DNA of 64,000 bases, taken from contig JAHYJO010000001.1 in the NCBI GenBank assembly GCA_019429125.1, positions 90,065 through 154,064 of the forward strand. Direction: 5' to 3'. Both the position numbers and the translations under genes were made by a program. Each line of letters starts with the position of its first letter. Within the stretch, counting starts at the first letter, position 1. The notes below the pieces were generated by a model. The model was given only the letters and a program-made list of their open reading frames with translations, was not told the DNA's origin and searched no databases. Shown here piece by piece: positions 36,482-50,206 of this stretch. The DNA comes from Nanobdellati archaeon (lineage in GTDB: Archaea; EX4484-52; GLR71).

Positions 36482-38263
36482 ATGTGTGGGATAGTCGGCT
36501 ATAAAGGAAAAAGAGAGGCTTACAAGATTATACTTGACAGCCTTAAGACTCTTGAATATAGAGGTTATGATTCTTGGGGTGTTGCTGTTATCGGTAATCC
36601 TTCAATTTCTGTTGTGAAAGAAGTAGGCATGATAAGTGATGCTGATTCTTTGATAAATAATACTAAAATTACTAAGGGTACAACGGGTGTTGGGCATACT
36701 CGATGGGCGACACATGGTAATGTTACAGAAGCTAATTCTCATCCGCACTTGTCAACTGATGGCAAGATTGCTGTGGTTCATAATGGTATAATTGAAAATT
36801 ATCAGTCTCTTAGGGGCGAACTTAAGAAAAAAGGATATGTGTTCAAGTCTGATACAGATAGTGAGGTAATCCCATATCTTATTGAAGATTTTTTGAAAAG
36901 TGAAACCGGTATTTCTTTTGAGGATGCTTTCCGTAAGACATTATATCTTCTTGAAGGTACATATGCAATTGTTGCGATAGATAAAGATTCAGAGACTATG
37001 TTGTGTGTACGTAAAGATTCACCTATTGTTATAGGTGTGGGTGATGGTGAATATTTTATCGCGAGCGATGCTCCTGCATTTATTGAACATACAAAAAATG
37101 TTATATTTTTAGAAAATGATGAGCTTGTAGCATTTAATGGTGATATGAAAATTATAGATCTAGTTACTGGTAAAAAATTATCTAAAAAACCACAAGTCAT
37201 TGATTGGGATGTTGAGCAGGCAAAGAAAGGTGAATTCAAACATTACATGCTTAAAGAGATTTCAGAACAGAAAGAGACAATAAATAAGGCGATACATCAG
37301 GATAATAAAGTAATTCAAGATATAGCCGATGCAATAAATGAGTCTTACGGTACATTTTTTATAGCTTCAGGATCGTCTTACCATGCTGCGCTTTCAGCAT
37401 CATATACATTTTCTAGGATTGCAAAAAAACATATCAATGTTGTTGATGCATCTGAATTTCCTAATTATGAGCATTTCTTGACTCCGCAGACGCTAATGAT
37501 TACTGTGTCACAATCAGGTGAGACAGCAGATGTACTTGATGCGGTCAAGGTTGCCAAAAAGAAAGGGGTCAAGATAATCTCCATTGTCAATGTCATGGGT
37601 TCTTCTCTTATGAGAAATTCTAATTATTCGCTTCTTATGAATGTAGGTCCAGAAATCTGTGTCCTTTCAACTAAAAGTTATACGTCGCAACTGTCAATCC
37701 TTACACTTTTAGCTTATGCATCTGTTGGTAAGCTTGATGAAGGTAAAGCACTCTTGAAATGTGTTGCCAATCATGTGGGTGAACTTACAGACCCTAAAGT
37801 GCTCCTTGATACTGTTGAGGTTGCTTCATATCTTAAAGATAAGGAACATCTGTATGTGATTGGTCGTGGGCAGAGCTATCCGACTGCACTTGAGGCAGCA
37901 CTTAAAATTAAAGAGGTGTCATACATCCATGCAGAAGGGTTTGCGGGTGGGAGTCTTAAACATGGTCCTATTGCCCTAATTGAGAAAGGTACACCTTGCA
38001 TTGTCTTTGCACCAAATGACGAGACTAAAAAAGAGGTTTTGAGTAATGCTATGGAAATAAAATCTCGTGGGGGGTACATAATAGGTGTATCTGATATGGA
38101 TAATGAAATATTTGATTATTTTATCAAGGTTCCTGATGTGGGGCATGCGTCGCCAATCTGTGACATCATCCCTATTCAGGTGCTGTCATATTATCTTGCT
38201 ATACTTCGTGGGTGCAATCCTGATAGGCCACGAAATCTTGCAAAGAGCGTGACTGTCAAATGA
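36482..38263 (+). CDS. glmS: Glutamine-fructose-6-phosphate aminotransferase
   Basis: MCGIVGYKGKREAYK; catalytic Cys2 sets the start at 36482 rather than 36425. Confidence 0.95.
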   Translation: MCGIVGYKGKREAYKIILDSLKTLEYRGYDSWGVAVIGNPSISVVKEVGMISDADSLINNTKITKGTTGVGHTRWATHGNVTEANSHPHLSTDGKIAVVHNGIIENYQSLRGELKKKGYVFKSDTDSEVIPYLIEDFLKSETGISFEDAFRKTLYLLEGTYAIVAIDKDSETMLCVRKDSPIVIGVGDGEYFIASDAPAFIEHTKNVIFLENDELVAFNGDMKIIDLVTGKKLSKKPQVIDWDVEQAKKGEFKHYMLKEISEQKETINKAIHQDNKVIQDIADAINESYGTFFIASGSSYHAALSASYTFSRIAKKHINVVDASEFPNYEHFLTPQTLMITVSQSGETADVLDAVKVAKKKGVKIISIVNVMGSSLMRNSNYSLLMNVGPEICVLSTKSYTSQLSILTLLAYASVGKLDEGKALLKCVANHVGELTDPKVLLDTVEVASYLKDKEHLYVIGRGQSYPTALEAALKIKEVSYIHAEGFAGGSLKHGPIALIEKGTPCIVFAPNDETKKEVLSNAMEIKSRGGYIIGVSDMDNEIFDYFIKVPDVGHASPICDIIPIQVLSYYLAILRGCNPDRPRNLAKSVTVK

Positions 38264-38327
38264 AAAATGTATAAACTATTTATGTGACTGTTGAATAATC
38301 TGTTATATTGAAAGTTTTGGTGAAAAT

Positions 38328-39701
38328 ATGGATATGTCAATTTTTAGGGCCTACGATGTCCGTGGTGTGTATGGTAAATCTTTGACTGACGAAGTTATGG
38401 AAAAAATTGGTCTTGCGCTTTCCATGCTCATGAAATCAAAGGATATGGGTTCTGAAATTTTGGTAGGGGCTGATATAAGGTCATCTAGTCCTGCTCTTCT
38501 GGATGCGTTTGTTCGTGGGGCTACTCGCGGTGGGCTTGATGTGGTCAATTGTGGCATAACATCATTTGGGGTTGCTCTTTTTTCTGGCTGGAAACTTAAG
38601 AAAGATGTTACTGCATTTATTACTGCATCTCACAATCCTTCTGAATGGAACGGTATTAAGTTTTATGATAAGGAGTGCATTGGTTTTTTTGAGGATGTGA
38701 ATCGCGAGCTTGGTGAGATTGTGGCTCACGGTGTTTTTGTACAACCTGATTCTGTTGGTAAGGTGTTATCAGTTGATATGTGCGATGATTATGTTAAATA
38801 TTTGTCTGATGCATTTTCTATTGATAAAAATGTAAAGGTTGTGGTTGATTGCGGTAACGGGAGTACTTCTCTTTCTGCACCTAATGTTTTTGCAGTAGTT
38901 GATAATATTGATTCGACTGTTATCTTTGATAATGTGGATCCTAATTTTTCAGATAGGGGTTCTGATGTTGAGGCTGAAAATCTTCAAAAGCTTAAAAGTA
39001 AGGTCTTGGAGACGGGGGCTGCTTTTGGTGTGGGTTTTGATGGCGATGGTGACAGGGCGGGCATTGTTGATGATACTGGGCAGATACTTAATTCAGATCA
39101 GGTGACTTATGCGCTTGCGAAGTATATGTTTTCCGGTAATAATGATGTTTTAATAATCAATGTTGAGTGTTCAATGGCAACTGAAAAGCAGGTTGAAAAA
39201 ATGGGTGGGCGTGTCGTGAGGATTCCTGTAGGTCATACATACATGATGCAGTCTGCAAAGGAGGAGAATGCAATACTTGGTGAAGAGACTGCATTTCATT
39301 TTGTGATTCCTCAATATTTCCCGTTTGATGATGCAATTTTAGTGCCATTGAAGCTTGCTGAAATCCTTTCAAAGACTGACATGAAACTTTCAGAGATTGT
39401 ATCTGAATTTCCGTTGTATCCTAAACGAAGGGTTGCTCTTGATTGTCCGGATGATATCAAGTTTGATGTAGTCTCTAATCTTAAGGACAATTTTATTGAG
39501 CAGTATGGGAATGAAAAAGTCAATACTCTTGATGGTGTCCGTGTGGATTTCTCTGATGGGTGGGTTCTTATCAGGGTGTCTAATACTGCACCCATACTTC
39601 GTGTGACCAGTGAGGCAATTTCGGAGCAGAGGATGAATGAGATACTTGAAAATTATTCTTTGATTGTTAAGGATGTGATTGAAACGTTGAGGGGTGTGTG
39701 A
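38328..39701 (+). CDS. Phosphohexomutase (phosphoglucosamine/phosphomannomutase)
   Basis: ITASHNPSEWNGIKFY; GFDGDGDRAGIVDD. Confidence 0.9.
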   Translation: MDMSIFRAYDVRGVYGKSLTDEVMEKIGLALSMLMKSKDMGSEILVGADIRSSSPALLDAFVRGATRGGLDVVNCGITSFGVALFSGWKLKKDVTAFITASHNPSEWNGIKFYDKECIGFFEDVNRELGEIVAHGVFVQPDSVGKVLSVDMCDDYVKYLSDAFSIDKNVKVVVDCGNGSTSLSAPNVFAVVDNIDSTVIFDNVDPNFSDRGSDVEAENLQKLKSKVLETGAAFGVGFDGDGDRAGIVDDTGQILNSDQVTYALAKYMFSGNNDVLIINVECSMATEKQVEKMGGRVVRIPVGHTYMMQSAKEENAILGEETAFHFVIPQYFPFDDAILVPLKLAEILSKTDMKLSEIVSEFPLYPKRRVALDCPDDIKFDVVSNLKDNFIEQYGNEKVNTLDGVRVDFSDGWVLIRVSNTAPILRVTSEAISEQRMNEILENYSLIVKDVIETLRGV

Positions 39702-39705
39702 TTTT

Positions 39706-41049
39706 ATGCAGGCACTTATTCTTGCGGCTGGAAAAGGTACAAGGATTATGCCTTTTACTTGTACGCGCCCAAAACCTATGATATCTGTTGCTAATAAATC
39801 AATACTTGAGCATAATCTTATTCAACTTTTAGGGCTTGTGGACGAAGTCATAATTGTTGTGGGATATCGTTCTGATATAATAAAAAATCATTTCGGTGAT
39901 TCTTTTAAAGGGGTGCGAATTAGGTATATATCTCAGAAAGATCAGCTTGGAACAGGGCACGCGGTTCTTCAGGCAGAAACGATGATTAAAGGAAAATTTA
40001 TAATCCTTTATGGAGATGATCTTTATCATAGGGACGATATCAAAAGATGTATTGGGCATGATTTCAGTGTTTTGGCAAAAGAAGTATTTGATCCAAAACG
40101 GTTCGGTGTTTTTACAGTCAAGGGTAATAAAGTTGTCGATCTTGTTGAAAAACCTGAAAAACCTAAATCTAATCTTGTAAATACTGGCGTGTATGTCCTT
40201 GATGATAATATATTTTCCATACTAAAAAAGATTGATAAATCTAAACGTGGAGAATATGAATTCACTGATGCAGTGCTTGAAATTTCAAAGTCAAATGATG
40301 TATTCTGCGAGGTTGTGAAAAAATATTGGATTCCTGTGGGGTATCCTTATGATATTCTTCTTGCTAATGAAATAAAGGTTGCTGAAGTGTTTGAGAAATC
40401 TAAAGATTCCAGTAAATTAATTGATAAAGGTGCTATTATTGAAGATGGCGTAGTCCTTAAAGGTGATGTTGCTGTCGGGTGTGGTACTGTCATAAAGAGT
40501 GGTACTTATATTGAAGGTCCGTGTGTCATAGGTAATGATTCAAAGATTGGTCCAAATGCATATATACGCGCAAGGACTGCAATTGGTAATAATTGTCACA
40601 TCGGTGCATTTGTTGAACTCAAGAACACTATTGTTATGAATAATTCTAATGTTCCGCATCTGTGTTATATCGGTGATTCAGTCATTGGTGAGCATGTCAA
40701 TCTTGGTGCGGGTACAATAGGTGCTAATTTGCGCCATGATGGAACTAATGTCAAACTAATGTGTAATGGCGGTGTGCTGATAGATAGTGGTCGCAGAAAG
40801 CTTGGATGTTTTATTGCAGACTATTCTAAGACGGGGGTAAAAACAGTTTTGTCTCCAGGAATTATGATTGGTCCGTTTTCTTGGACTAGTTCTGCTGAAG
40901 AGGTTAACAGGAACCTGAAACCGTTTGAGATTCTTTCGAGAGGTAAGGTATCGGCTATTAATGTATCGCGATTTGATAAACTACTTAAGACAAAACATGA
41001 CCGTAAGGTTATGGAATCTCTTTATTCTTATGTCAAGGTAAAGTATTGA
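39706..41049 (+). CDS. glmU: Bifunctional sugar-1-phosphate nucleotidylyltransferase/acetyltransferase (GlmU-like)
   Basis: ALILAAGKGTRIMPFT plus hexapeptide left-handed beta-helix. Confidence 0.9.
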   Translation: MQALILAAGKGTRIMPFTCTRPKPMISVANKSILEHNLIQLLGLVDEVIIVVGYRSDIIKNHFGDSFKGVRIRYISQKDQLGTGHAVLQAETMIKGKFIILYGDDLYHRDDIKRCIGHDFSVLAKEVFDPKRFGVFTVKGNKVVDLVEKPEKPKSNLVNTGVYVLDDNIFSILKKIDKSKRGEYEFTDAVLEISKSNDVFCEVVKKYWIPVGYPYDILLANEIKVAEVFEKSKDSSKLIDKGAIIEDGVVLKGDVAVGCGTVIKSGTYIEGPCVIGNDSKIGPNAYIRARTAIGNNCHIGAFVELKNTIVMNNSNVPHLCYIGDSVIGEHVNLGAGTIGANLRHDGTNVKLMCNGGVLIDSGRRKLGCFIADYSKTGVKTVLSPGIMIGPFSWTSSAEEVNRNLKPFEILSRGKVSAINVSRFDKLLKTKHDRKVMESLYSYVKVKY

Positions 41050-41205
41050 GGGTTTTTAAGTTGGTTTTGATATTTTTATATTTTATTATTTGTTTTCGTA
41101 TACGCACATAATCATAAAGATTTATAAAACTTGGTTACGAATGAATCATTACTTTTTACAGAATTAGATTATACAGTTTCTTAGAAAATATGGAGGATGG
41201 AAGAT

Positions 41206-42843
41206 ATGAATGGACAGATTGGTGGACAACCTATAATTGTGGTATCTGAAGGTACTTTTAGAGAAAGCGGAAGGAATGCGCAGATGGCAAATATTGCTGC
41301 TGCAAGAGTTGTGGCTGATGCAGTCAGGACAACGCTTGGTCCAAAAGGGATGGATAAGATGCTTACTGATTCTCTTGGTGAAGTTGTAATCACAAATGAT
41401 GGCGTGACTATTCTTGAAGAGATGGAAATATTGCATCCGGCTGCAAAGATGGTTGTTGAAGTTGCAAGAGCACAAGACGAAGAAGTTGGTGATGGTACAA
41501 CTACTGCTGCAATTCTTATGGGTGAGCTCTTAAAGCAGGCTGAAGGTCTATTAGAGCAGAAGATACATCCTACAAGCATTGCTCAGGGTTACAGGCTTGC
41601 AAGAGAAAAGAGTCTTGAGATTCTTGCTAAGATTGCTATAGATGTTGATATAAAGGATAAAGATATGCTTACAAAGATTGCACTTACTTCAATGACTGGT
41701 AAATCCAGCGAGTCTGCAAAAGAGTTTTTGGCAAAGATTGCAGTTGAGTCTGTAATTCAGGTAGCAGTTGAAGTTGATGGAAAGACTGTTGTTGATCTTG
41801 AACAGATTAAGCTTGAGAAGAAAGCAGGTGGGTCTACAGATGATACAACTCTTATTAGTGGGCTTATAATTGATAAAGAAATAGTACATTCAGGCATGCC
41901 TAAAAAGATTGAAAATGCAAAGATTGCGCTTATCAACAGTGCGATTGAAGTGAAAGAATTAGAGAGTGATGCGCAGATAAGAATTACTGATCCGTCTCAG
42001 ATGAATGCATTTTTAGAACAGGAAGAAAAGATGCTTAAGGGGATGGTCGAAAAGATAGTAGTTTCAAAGGCAAATGTTGTTTTCTGTCAGAAAGGTGTTG
42101 ATGATATGGCACAGCATTATCTTGCAAAAGCGGGAATTATGGTAATGCGAAGAGTCAAGAAGTCGGACATGGATGCACTTTCAAAAGCTACAGGTGGAAG
42201 TATCATATCAAATCTAGATGAGATGACTGAAAAAGATTTAGGTTTGGCAGGCATTGTTGAAGAGAAGAAGATTTCAGGCAGTGAGATGATTTTTGTAAGA
42301 AAGTGCAAAGATCCAAAATCAGTGTCAATACTCGTCCGGGGTGGTACTGACCATGTTGTGGATGAAATCGAGAGGGCTATGAAAGATGCTCTTGGTGGTG
42401 TTTCTGCATCTATTGAAATGGGTAAGATTGTTGCTGGTGGCGGTGCTCCTGAAGCTGAGATTGCAAAAGAGCTTAGGAAATATTGTGAATCTGTGGGGGG
42501 ACGTGAACAGCTTGCAATTGCTGCTTTTGCTAATGCTATTGAGATAATACCTAAGACTCTTGCTGAGAATGCGGGAATTGACCCTATTAATATACTTGTT
42601 GAACTTCGTTCGGCTCATGATAAAGGTAATCTTTGGGCAGGCATTGATGTGTTTACAAATAATACTCAAGATATGCTTAAACAAGGTGTTGTAGAACCTG
42701 TAAAAATTAAGACTCAAGCAATAAAATCCGCGTCAGAGGCTGCTGAGATGATACTTAGGATTGATGATGTCATTTCTGCATCAAAGCTTGGTGGTGGCGG
42801 TGGAATGCCTCCTATGGGTGGTGGAATGCCCCCTATGATGTAG
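41206..42843 (+). CDS. Thermosome subunit (group II chaperonin)
   Basis: [27 protein letters not shown]-terminal [14 protein letters not shown]. Confidence 0.97.
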   Translation: MNGQIGGQPIIVVSEGTFRESGRNAQMANIAAARVVADAVRTTLGPKGMDKMLTDSLGEVVITNDGVTILEEMEILHPAAKMVVEVARAQDEEVGDGTTTAAILMGELLKQAEGLLEQKIHPTSIAQGYRLAREKSLEILAKIAIDVDIKDKDMLTKIALTSMTGKSSESAKEFLAKIAVESVIQVAVEVDGKTVVDLEQIKLEKKAGGSTDDTTLISGLIIDKEIVHSGMPKKIENAKIALINSAIEVKELESDAQIRITDPSQMNAFLEQEEKMLKGMVEKIVVSKANVVFCQKGVDDMAQHYLAKAGIMVMRRVKKSDMDALSKATGGSIISNLDEMTEKDLGLAGIVEEKKISGSEMIFVRKCKDPKSVSILVRGGTDHVVDEIERAMKDALGGVSASIEMGKIVAGGGAPEAEIAKELRKYCESVGGREQLAIAAFANAIEIIPKTLAENAGIDPINILVELRSAHDKGNLWAGIDVFTNNTQDMLKQGVVEPVKIKTQAIKSASEAAEMILRIDDVISASKLGGGGGMPPMGGGMPPMM

Positions 42844-42956
42844 GAGTTAGCATCTTTTCTTTTTTTTATTTCATTTTTTAGTTTTTTAGTTCTGATTGAT
42901 TTTAAAAATAGTTTAATCTTTTTGTATTTATTGTTATTAGGGGGAAGATGATAACC

Positions 42957-43125
42957 GGCACTGTTCATTTTTCGAGTGATTTCAAACAGAATGTAGTTAA
43001 ATTAAAGACCTTTATTTCTTTTGTAATTCAACGTGAAATGTGTATATTAAATGGATCTCTGCAGGTGTTTATAAACAAACAATATCTAAAAAATATTCAA
43101 AATCACTCACTTTTTGAACAGTGCC
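42957..43125 (-). mobile_element. MITE copy 3 (169 bp, inverted)
   Basis: ggcactgttcatttttcgagtgat...aatcactcactttttgaacagtgcc; perfect 8-bp TSD TGATAACC at 42949-42956 and 43126-43133. Confidence 0.9.
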
Positions 43126-43239
43126 TGATAACCATTATCTATATATACTCAGTAATGTCAATATATAAAATAGGTAGTTTTTGAGGTATTAATATTTTTG
43201 TATTAACCTCATTATCAAAGTAATATTGTTGGTGAAATA

Positions 43240-43803
43240 ATGGTTAAAAAAGAAGATTATGAGCAGATATCTGATGATGAAGATTATGAGGTAGTACCTT
43301 TAACTCCTCTCAGACGGCTTGAAAAAAGAATAACCAGTATGGAATCTTCTAAGTCATTTTCAAATATGGAAAGGATGATGGATAAAATATTAGATATGGT
43401 TGAGCTTAATCAGAGAATTGTTGATGAGATGGTAAAAGCTAATACGTCTCTTCGCGGTGATCTTGCAACACTTATTGGTAAGATTGATTCGCTTCAGGGA
43501 AAACTTACAAATTTTATTGATATAGTTGAGGACGCAGGTAAAGAAGATGTTGATGAGTCTGAGGCCGTATCTGCACTTCGTGGCATGGTTGTTCCTCTAG
43601 TAAAAAGCATAACTGATGCTAATGAGAAATTGTTAAAGAGTAATGAGGTGATTGCTGAGAACCTGTCTATAATAGATAAACGACTTAAACGTTCAGGTGG
43701 TGTTGTACCATCTATAGGTGGTCAGATTTCACAAAATCCGTCTCCATATCAGATGCAACAGCAAGCTGTACCTCAACAGAATAATCCTTATGGTGGTGTT
43801 TAA
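43240..43803 (+). CDS. Coiled-coil protein at head of pilus operon
   Basis: Heptad-rich; GGTGA ribosome-binding site; Gln/Pro-rich tail. Confidence 0.6.
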   Translation: MVKKEDYEQISDDEDYEVVPLTPLRRLEKRITSMESSKSFSNMERMMDKILDMVELNQRIVDEMVKANTSLRGDLATLIGKIDSLQGKLTNFIDIVEDAGKEDVDESEAVSALRGMVVPLVKSITDANEKLLKSNEVIAENLSIIDKRLKRSGGVVPSIGGQISQNPSPYQMQQQAVPQQNNPYGGV

Positions 43804-43806
43804 TTT

Positions 43807-44022
43807 ATGAAACTTGGACCTGAGATGCTTGAAAATTTTTTAATTGTATGTATAATGCTGATGACAGTATCTGCCTTTTTGATTTTAGGTGGTGGAATGC
43901 TTAGTTCAGAGTATTTAGCAGTAAGCATAACTAATATGTTGCTTTTGCTTGTAGTTGGGGCAATGTATTTCAATGCAATGATACTTTTAAGGATTTATAA
44001 AACAATGATTACTAAGAAATGA
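43807..44022 (+). CDS. Small two-TM membrane protein
   Basis: 71 aa, two hydrophobic segments. Confidence 0.6.
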   Translation: MKLGPEMLENFLIVCIMLMTVSAFLILGGGMLSSEYLAVSITNMLLLLVVGAMYFNAMILLRIYKTMITKK

Positions 44023-44050
44023 TATGGAACAATGAGTATTAAAAAAATGA

Positions 44051-44560
44051 GTGATAATTATGTCAAAAGAAAATGTAAATCGAAAGGGAATTACTCCCAT
44101 AATCGCAATAGTTCTTCTTCTTATGATGACTGTTGCAGCAGCAGGTCTTGCTTATGAGTTCATAATGAATATGAGTGACAAGCAGACATCAGCTATTGAT
44201 GATCAAGTGAATGCACAGTCTGATAAGATGCGGACTGATTTGAGGATATTACAGGTTCAAAAGAATAGTGGCAATCTTAATTTTATTATCAAGAATATGG
44301 GTTCAGTTGTGATTGCAGGGATTAATGACACTACTACGGATTATATAGTAGATGGTAAAATTAATGCAATAACACCTAGTTTTAGTGGTGATTGTAATAC
44401 TAAGCCAACTATTGAAATTTCAGAGACTTGTACTTTAACTGTTACTGGTGAAACCCTTCCTATGGTGGGGACTACAAAGACTTTTGAATTTATACTTAAG
44501 AATGGTTATAAATTATCATATGGGTGTAATGTTGCGTCTAGTACAGATGATTTCTGTTAA
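44051..44560 (+). CDS. Archaeal type IV pilin (class III signal peptide)
   Basis: NRKGITPIIAIVLLLMMTVAAAGLAYEFI. Confidence 0.85.
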   Translation: MIIMSKENVNRKGITPIIAIVLLLMMTVAAAGLAYEFIMNMSDKQTSAIDDQVNAQSDKMRTDLRILQVQKNSGNLNFIIKNMGSVVIAGINDTTTDYIVDGKINAITPSFSGDCNTKPTIEISETCTLTVTGETLPMVGTTKTFEFILKNGYKLSYGCNVASSTDDFC

Positions 44561-44759
44561 GTATTTTATTTTCTGATTTTTTTCATTTTTTCATTTATTT
44601 TTCTTTTAATTTTTTTTTATTTTTATAATTTTATCTTATTATTTTGTTTTTTGGTATTTTTTCTTAAAAACTATATATTCTATTAAAACGAATTATAAAT
44701 AACTAATTTACTAAATAAAGTTAATCATCAAATTCATCAATATAATAAGGGTAGTTTTT

Positions 44760-45704
44760 ATGAAATCAGTAATTGTTCGGAAAAAGGCGCAGGTACAGAT
44801 AATATCTATGATATTGCTTACTGGAATTAGTATTGCTGCAGTTTCAGGTGCACTTTGGTGGGGGCTTCCAATGCTTGACAAAAGTAAGACTAATTCAGAA
44901 GTAACTCAAGCATTTTCACTTATGCAAGATATAAAATCAGCAATTGGTGAAGTATCATCATCTGGTGGCTCACGTGTAATTAATCTGAATCTTGCTGGTG
45001 AGATGAGGATTGAAGGTGGTAGTTTAGAAAAAATGCCCGATGGAACTGTCAAGGCAAATTTACCTTCAGATAGGGTTAATTCTATAACTTATACTATATT
45101 TACAAAAGGAGTCACTTCAGCTGTAGGGCAATGGGTGTCTCTTGATGGGTTTAGTCCTATTTCTCAGTCGTTATATACTGGAAATGATAGTGATAATGTG
45201 ATTTTATCTGAAACTAATGAATGCAATTTTTCAAATTTGTGTTCTACAAATGATGTTGATGTTGATTGTACTGATAATACGATGGATTCTATAGGAGCAG
45301 TTTCTGGAACATACTTAGGTACAGAAGGTTATAGAGTAGAATATATTGATTGTGTTAACAATTTTGTTACAATATCTGGGCCAGAGAAAGTAATTACTGG
45401 ATTTTCAGGTGTGAATAGTGCAGGTGTAATCGTTGTCAAGACAATTCCTAATGGTGGGGGTGATGGATATAAGACAATGTTTAAGTTAGTATATCGCGAA
45501 TTAGATGATATCAATGATGAAAATGGGAAAGGGTATCTGACATTGATTACTAAGAAGGGAAGTAATATTATTGGTTCAACAGATTCATCTTCAAAAGTGT
45601 CATTGATAATATCTTCTCTTGATGATTTTGTTTTGGAGGAACGTGCAGATAAGACTGGAGGACCTCTTACTGTGACACCTGTTACAGTATCTTTTGGTAA
45701 TTAG
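44760..45704 (+). CDS. Pilin-like secreted protein
   Basis: VRKKAQVQIISMILLTGISIAAVSGALWW. Confidence 0.65.
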   Translation: MKSVIVRKKAQVQIISMILLTGISIAAVSGALWWGLPMLDKSKTNSEVTQAFSLMQDIKSAIGEVSSSGGSRVINLNLAGEMRIEGGSLEKMPDGTVKANLPSDRVNSITYTIFTKGVTSAVGQWVSLDGFSPISQSLYTGNDSDNVILSETNECNFSNLCSTNDVDVDCTDNTMDSIGAVSGTYLGTEGYRVEYIDCVNNFVTISGPEKVITGFSGVNSAGVIVVKTIPNGGGDGYKTMFKLVYRELDDINDENGKGYLTLITKKGSNIIGSTDSSSKVSLIISSLDDFVLEERADKTGGPLTVTPVTVSFGN

Positions 45705-45710
45705 TGAGAT

Positions 45711-46134
45711 ATGATGTGGTATTTTTCAAGAAAGCGTAAAGGACAAAACTTGGTTCTTGAAGAGATATTGTTTATCGCTCTCTCAATAGTTGTAATTATA
45801 GGTATATCTTCAACTTTTAATACAATTAATAATCGTGTTTCAGATGATATTGAAGATCAAAGTGCATTACAAATTTCAAATTTCATAATATCTGCGATAG
45901 ATAAGCTTGTACTTGCAAATGCAACCTCTGGATTTGTAGTAATTGATATCCCGCAGACTATAAGTCGTGAGACATATATAATTTCAGGTTTTACTCCTGT
46001 TAGAAAAGAATTCATGATTAAAATGGGTGACAGTAAACAAATTGTAGATGTTTCAGTTAATGTAAGTGGTATAGTATCAAGCTCAGGTAAGGTTTTGAAA
46101 GTGGAATATGATGGTGTTTCTGTGTTTTTGAGAG

Positions 46135-46148
<14 letters not shown>
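45711..46148 (+). CDS. Pilin-like/FlaF-G-like protein
   Basis: RKRKGQNLVLEEILFIALSIVVIIGI. Confidence 0.65.
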
Positions 46149-48337
<2,189 letters not shown>

Positions 48338-48357
<20 letters not shown>

Positions 48358-49261
48358 TGCTGTAGAAAAAGAACAAGGTCTTAGCGGTTTTAATTATGTT
48401 AAATTTGCGTCAGATTTTTTTAGGCCTTATATTCAATCATATCTGGTTAATTTTAGTGAACTTAAAGTTGCAATGAAAAAAGGCGATATAAATATGTCGC
48501 TTGAAGAATATATTTCAGTTGCGATACTTACTTCAATTGTTGTATTTTTTTGTATGTCATTATCTTTATCAGTAATTATTCTCATAATAACTAGCAATAT
48601 TTTTATGTCTATTTTTTTATCAATTTTAGGTGCTATATTTTTTTCAGCTCTTATTTTTGGTTTTTTTTATATTTATCCTGGCATACGCAGGGATGACAGA
48701 AAGAAAAAGATAGATGGGCTTGTACCTTATGCCACACTTTATCTTACGACTATTTCTGGTGGTGGTACACCACCTATTGCTATGTTTCGTGCACTTGCGA
48801 AATTTAATGAGTATGGTGAAATATCAAAAGAGGCAAATAAGATTGTGGAAGAGGTTGATGTACTGGGTATAGATATTCTTAATGCTTTAAAAAATGCAGC
48901 CGAGAGAACACCATCTCAGCAATTGATGGAACTTTTGTGGGGGATGAGGACTGTTGAAATTTCAGGTGGTGATCTTCGTTTTTATCTTAGGGAAAAAGCG
49001 AAGACTGCAATTTCGCAGTATCAGATGATGCTTAAGGTATTACAGCATAAACTTTCAATGATTGTTGAGATATACCTTACAGTTGTTATGATTGGTTCAA
49101 TATTGTATATGGTATTAACTGCTATAATGGGGTCTATGGGTGGTGCAGATATGGCTGGGTTTATTGTAGGGTCACAGATGGTGGTCGTGTTTTTGGCTAT
49201 CCCTGTAGTATCTGCAGGTGTCATATTATTAATAAAGGGTATAACTCCGGAGACGAATTAG
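48338..49261 (+). CDS. FlaJ/TadC-type membrane platform protein 1
   Basis: TSP2-F-like SGGGTPPIAMFRALAKFNEYGEISKEANKIVEEVDVLGIDILNALKNAA. Confidence 0.85.
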
Positions 49262-50200
49262 ATGGTTTTTGATATAAATACACTTTTTGCACATGAAAAT
49301 GAGAAATTAATTAAACAGGGTTCTCTTATAATAGGTGTGGTTTTGGTAATCATAGGTTTGATTTTGGCATTTTTTTCAAAATTTCAGTCATTAGGTATTA
49401 TTATCTTGTTTATTGGGGCTATTATGTCTGTAGTACCTTCTATGATTTATGCATATGTTAATTTTTCTAAATATAGTCGGATGGAAGATCAATTTCCTAG
49501 ATTTTTGAGAGATTTTGCTGAAGCCAAAAAAAGTGGTATGACATTTCAGGATGCATTGCTCAGTCGTATGAATACTGATTATGGAGAACTTAATTCTGAA
49601 ATTGCAAAATCTGTGCATCAACTTTCGTGGGGTATGCCTTTTGTTCAAGTTATGGCAGCTATGGCTGAAAGGCTTAAATATAGTAGTGTTATGAGACGGT
49701 CATTTACTATTATTTTGGAAGCATTTAATGCAGGGGGTGATGTAACTGAGGTTATGGATGATCTTTCAACAGATATAAAAAAGATAAAAGAACTCCATGA
49801 TGAAAGAAAAGCAGATATGTCTCAACAAGTTGTTATGATGTATTTCATTTCATTTCTTTTCCTTGTCATAGCTCTTATGATGTATAATATTATGATGCCT
49901 TTAGTATCTTCTGGTCTTATGGATATAAATCTTTTTGGAGCGTCAGATAGTTCTTCAAGTGTTCAAGATATAGATTATTGTTCTATGGTACCTTTTGTCT
50001 GTGCAATATGTGTTCCATTTAATTTTGGTGAAGGACAATTATGTTATTTTGAAGCAATATTTTTTATGATGGCTCTTATTCAGGCAATAACGAGTGGTCT
50101 TATGTGTGGAGAAATAAGTGAAGGTTCGGCTGCATCAGGTTTCAAACATGCATTGTTTTTATCAGCTGTAGCATTTATTGTATTTATTGTATTTGGGTAA
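49262..50200 (+). CDS. FlaJ/TadC-type membrane platform protein 2
   Basis: FLRDFAEAKKSGMTFQDALL...EIAKSVHQLSWGMPFVQVMAAMAERL. Confidence 0.85.
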   Translation: MVFDINTLFAHENEKLIKQGSLIIGVVLVIIGLILAFFSKFQSLGIIILFIGAIMSVVPSMIYAYVNFSKYSRMEDQFPRFLRDFAEAKKSGMTFQDALLSRMNTDYGELNSEIAKSVHQLSWGMPFVQVMAAMAERLKYSSVMRRSFTIILEAFNAGGDVTEVMDDLSTDIKKIKELHDERKADMSQQVVMMYFISFLFLVIALMMYNIMMPLVSSGLMDINLFGASDSSSSVQDIDYCSMVPFVCAICVPFNFGEGQLCYFEAIFFMMALIQAITSGLMCGEISEGSAASGFKHALFLSAVAFIVFIVFG

Positions 50201-50206
50201 GTTCTT

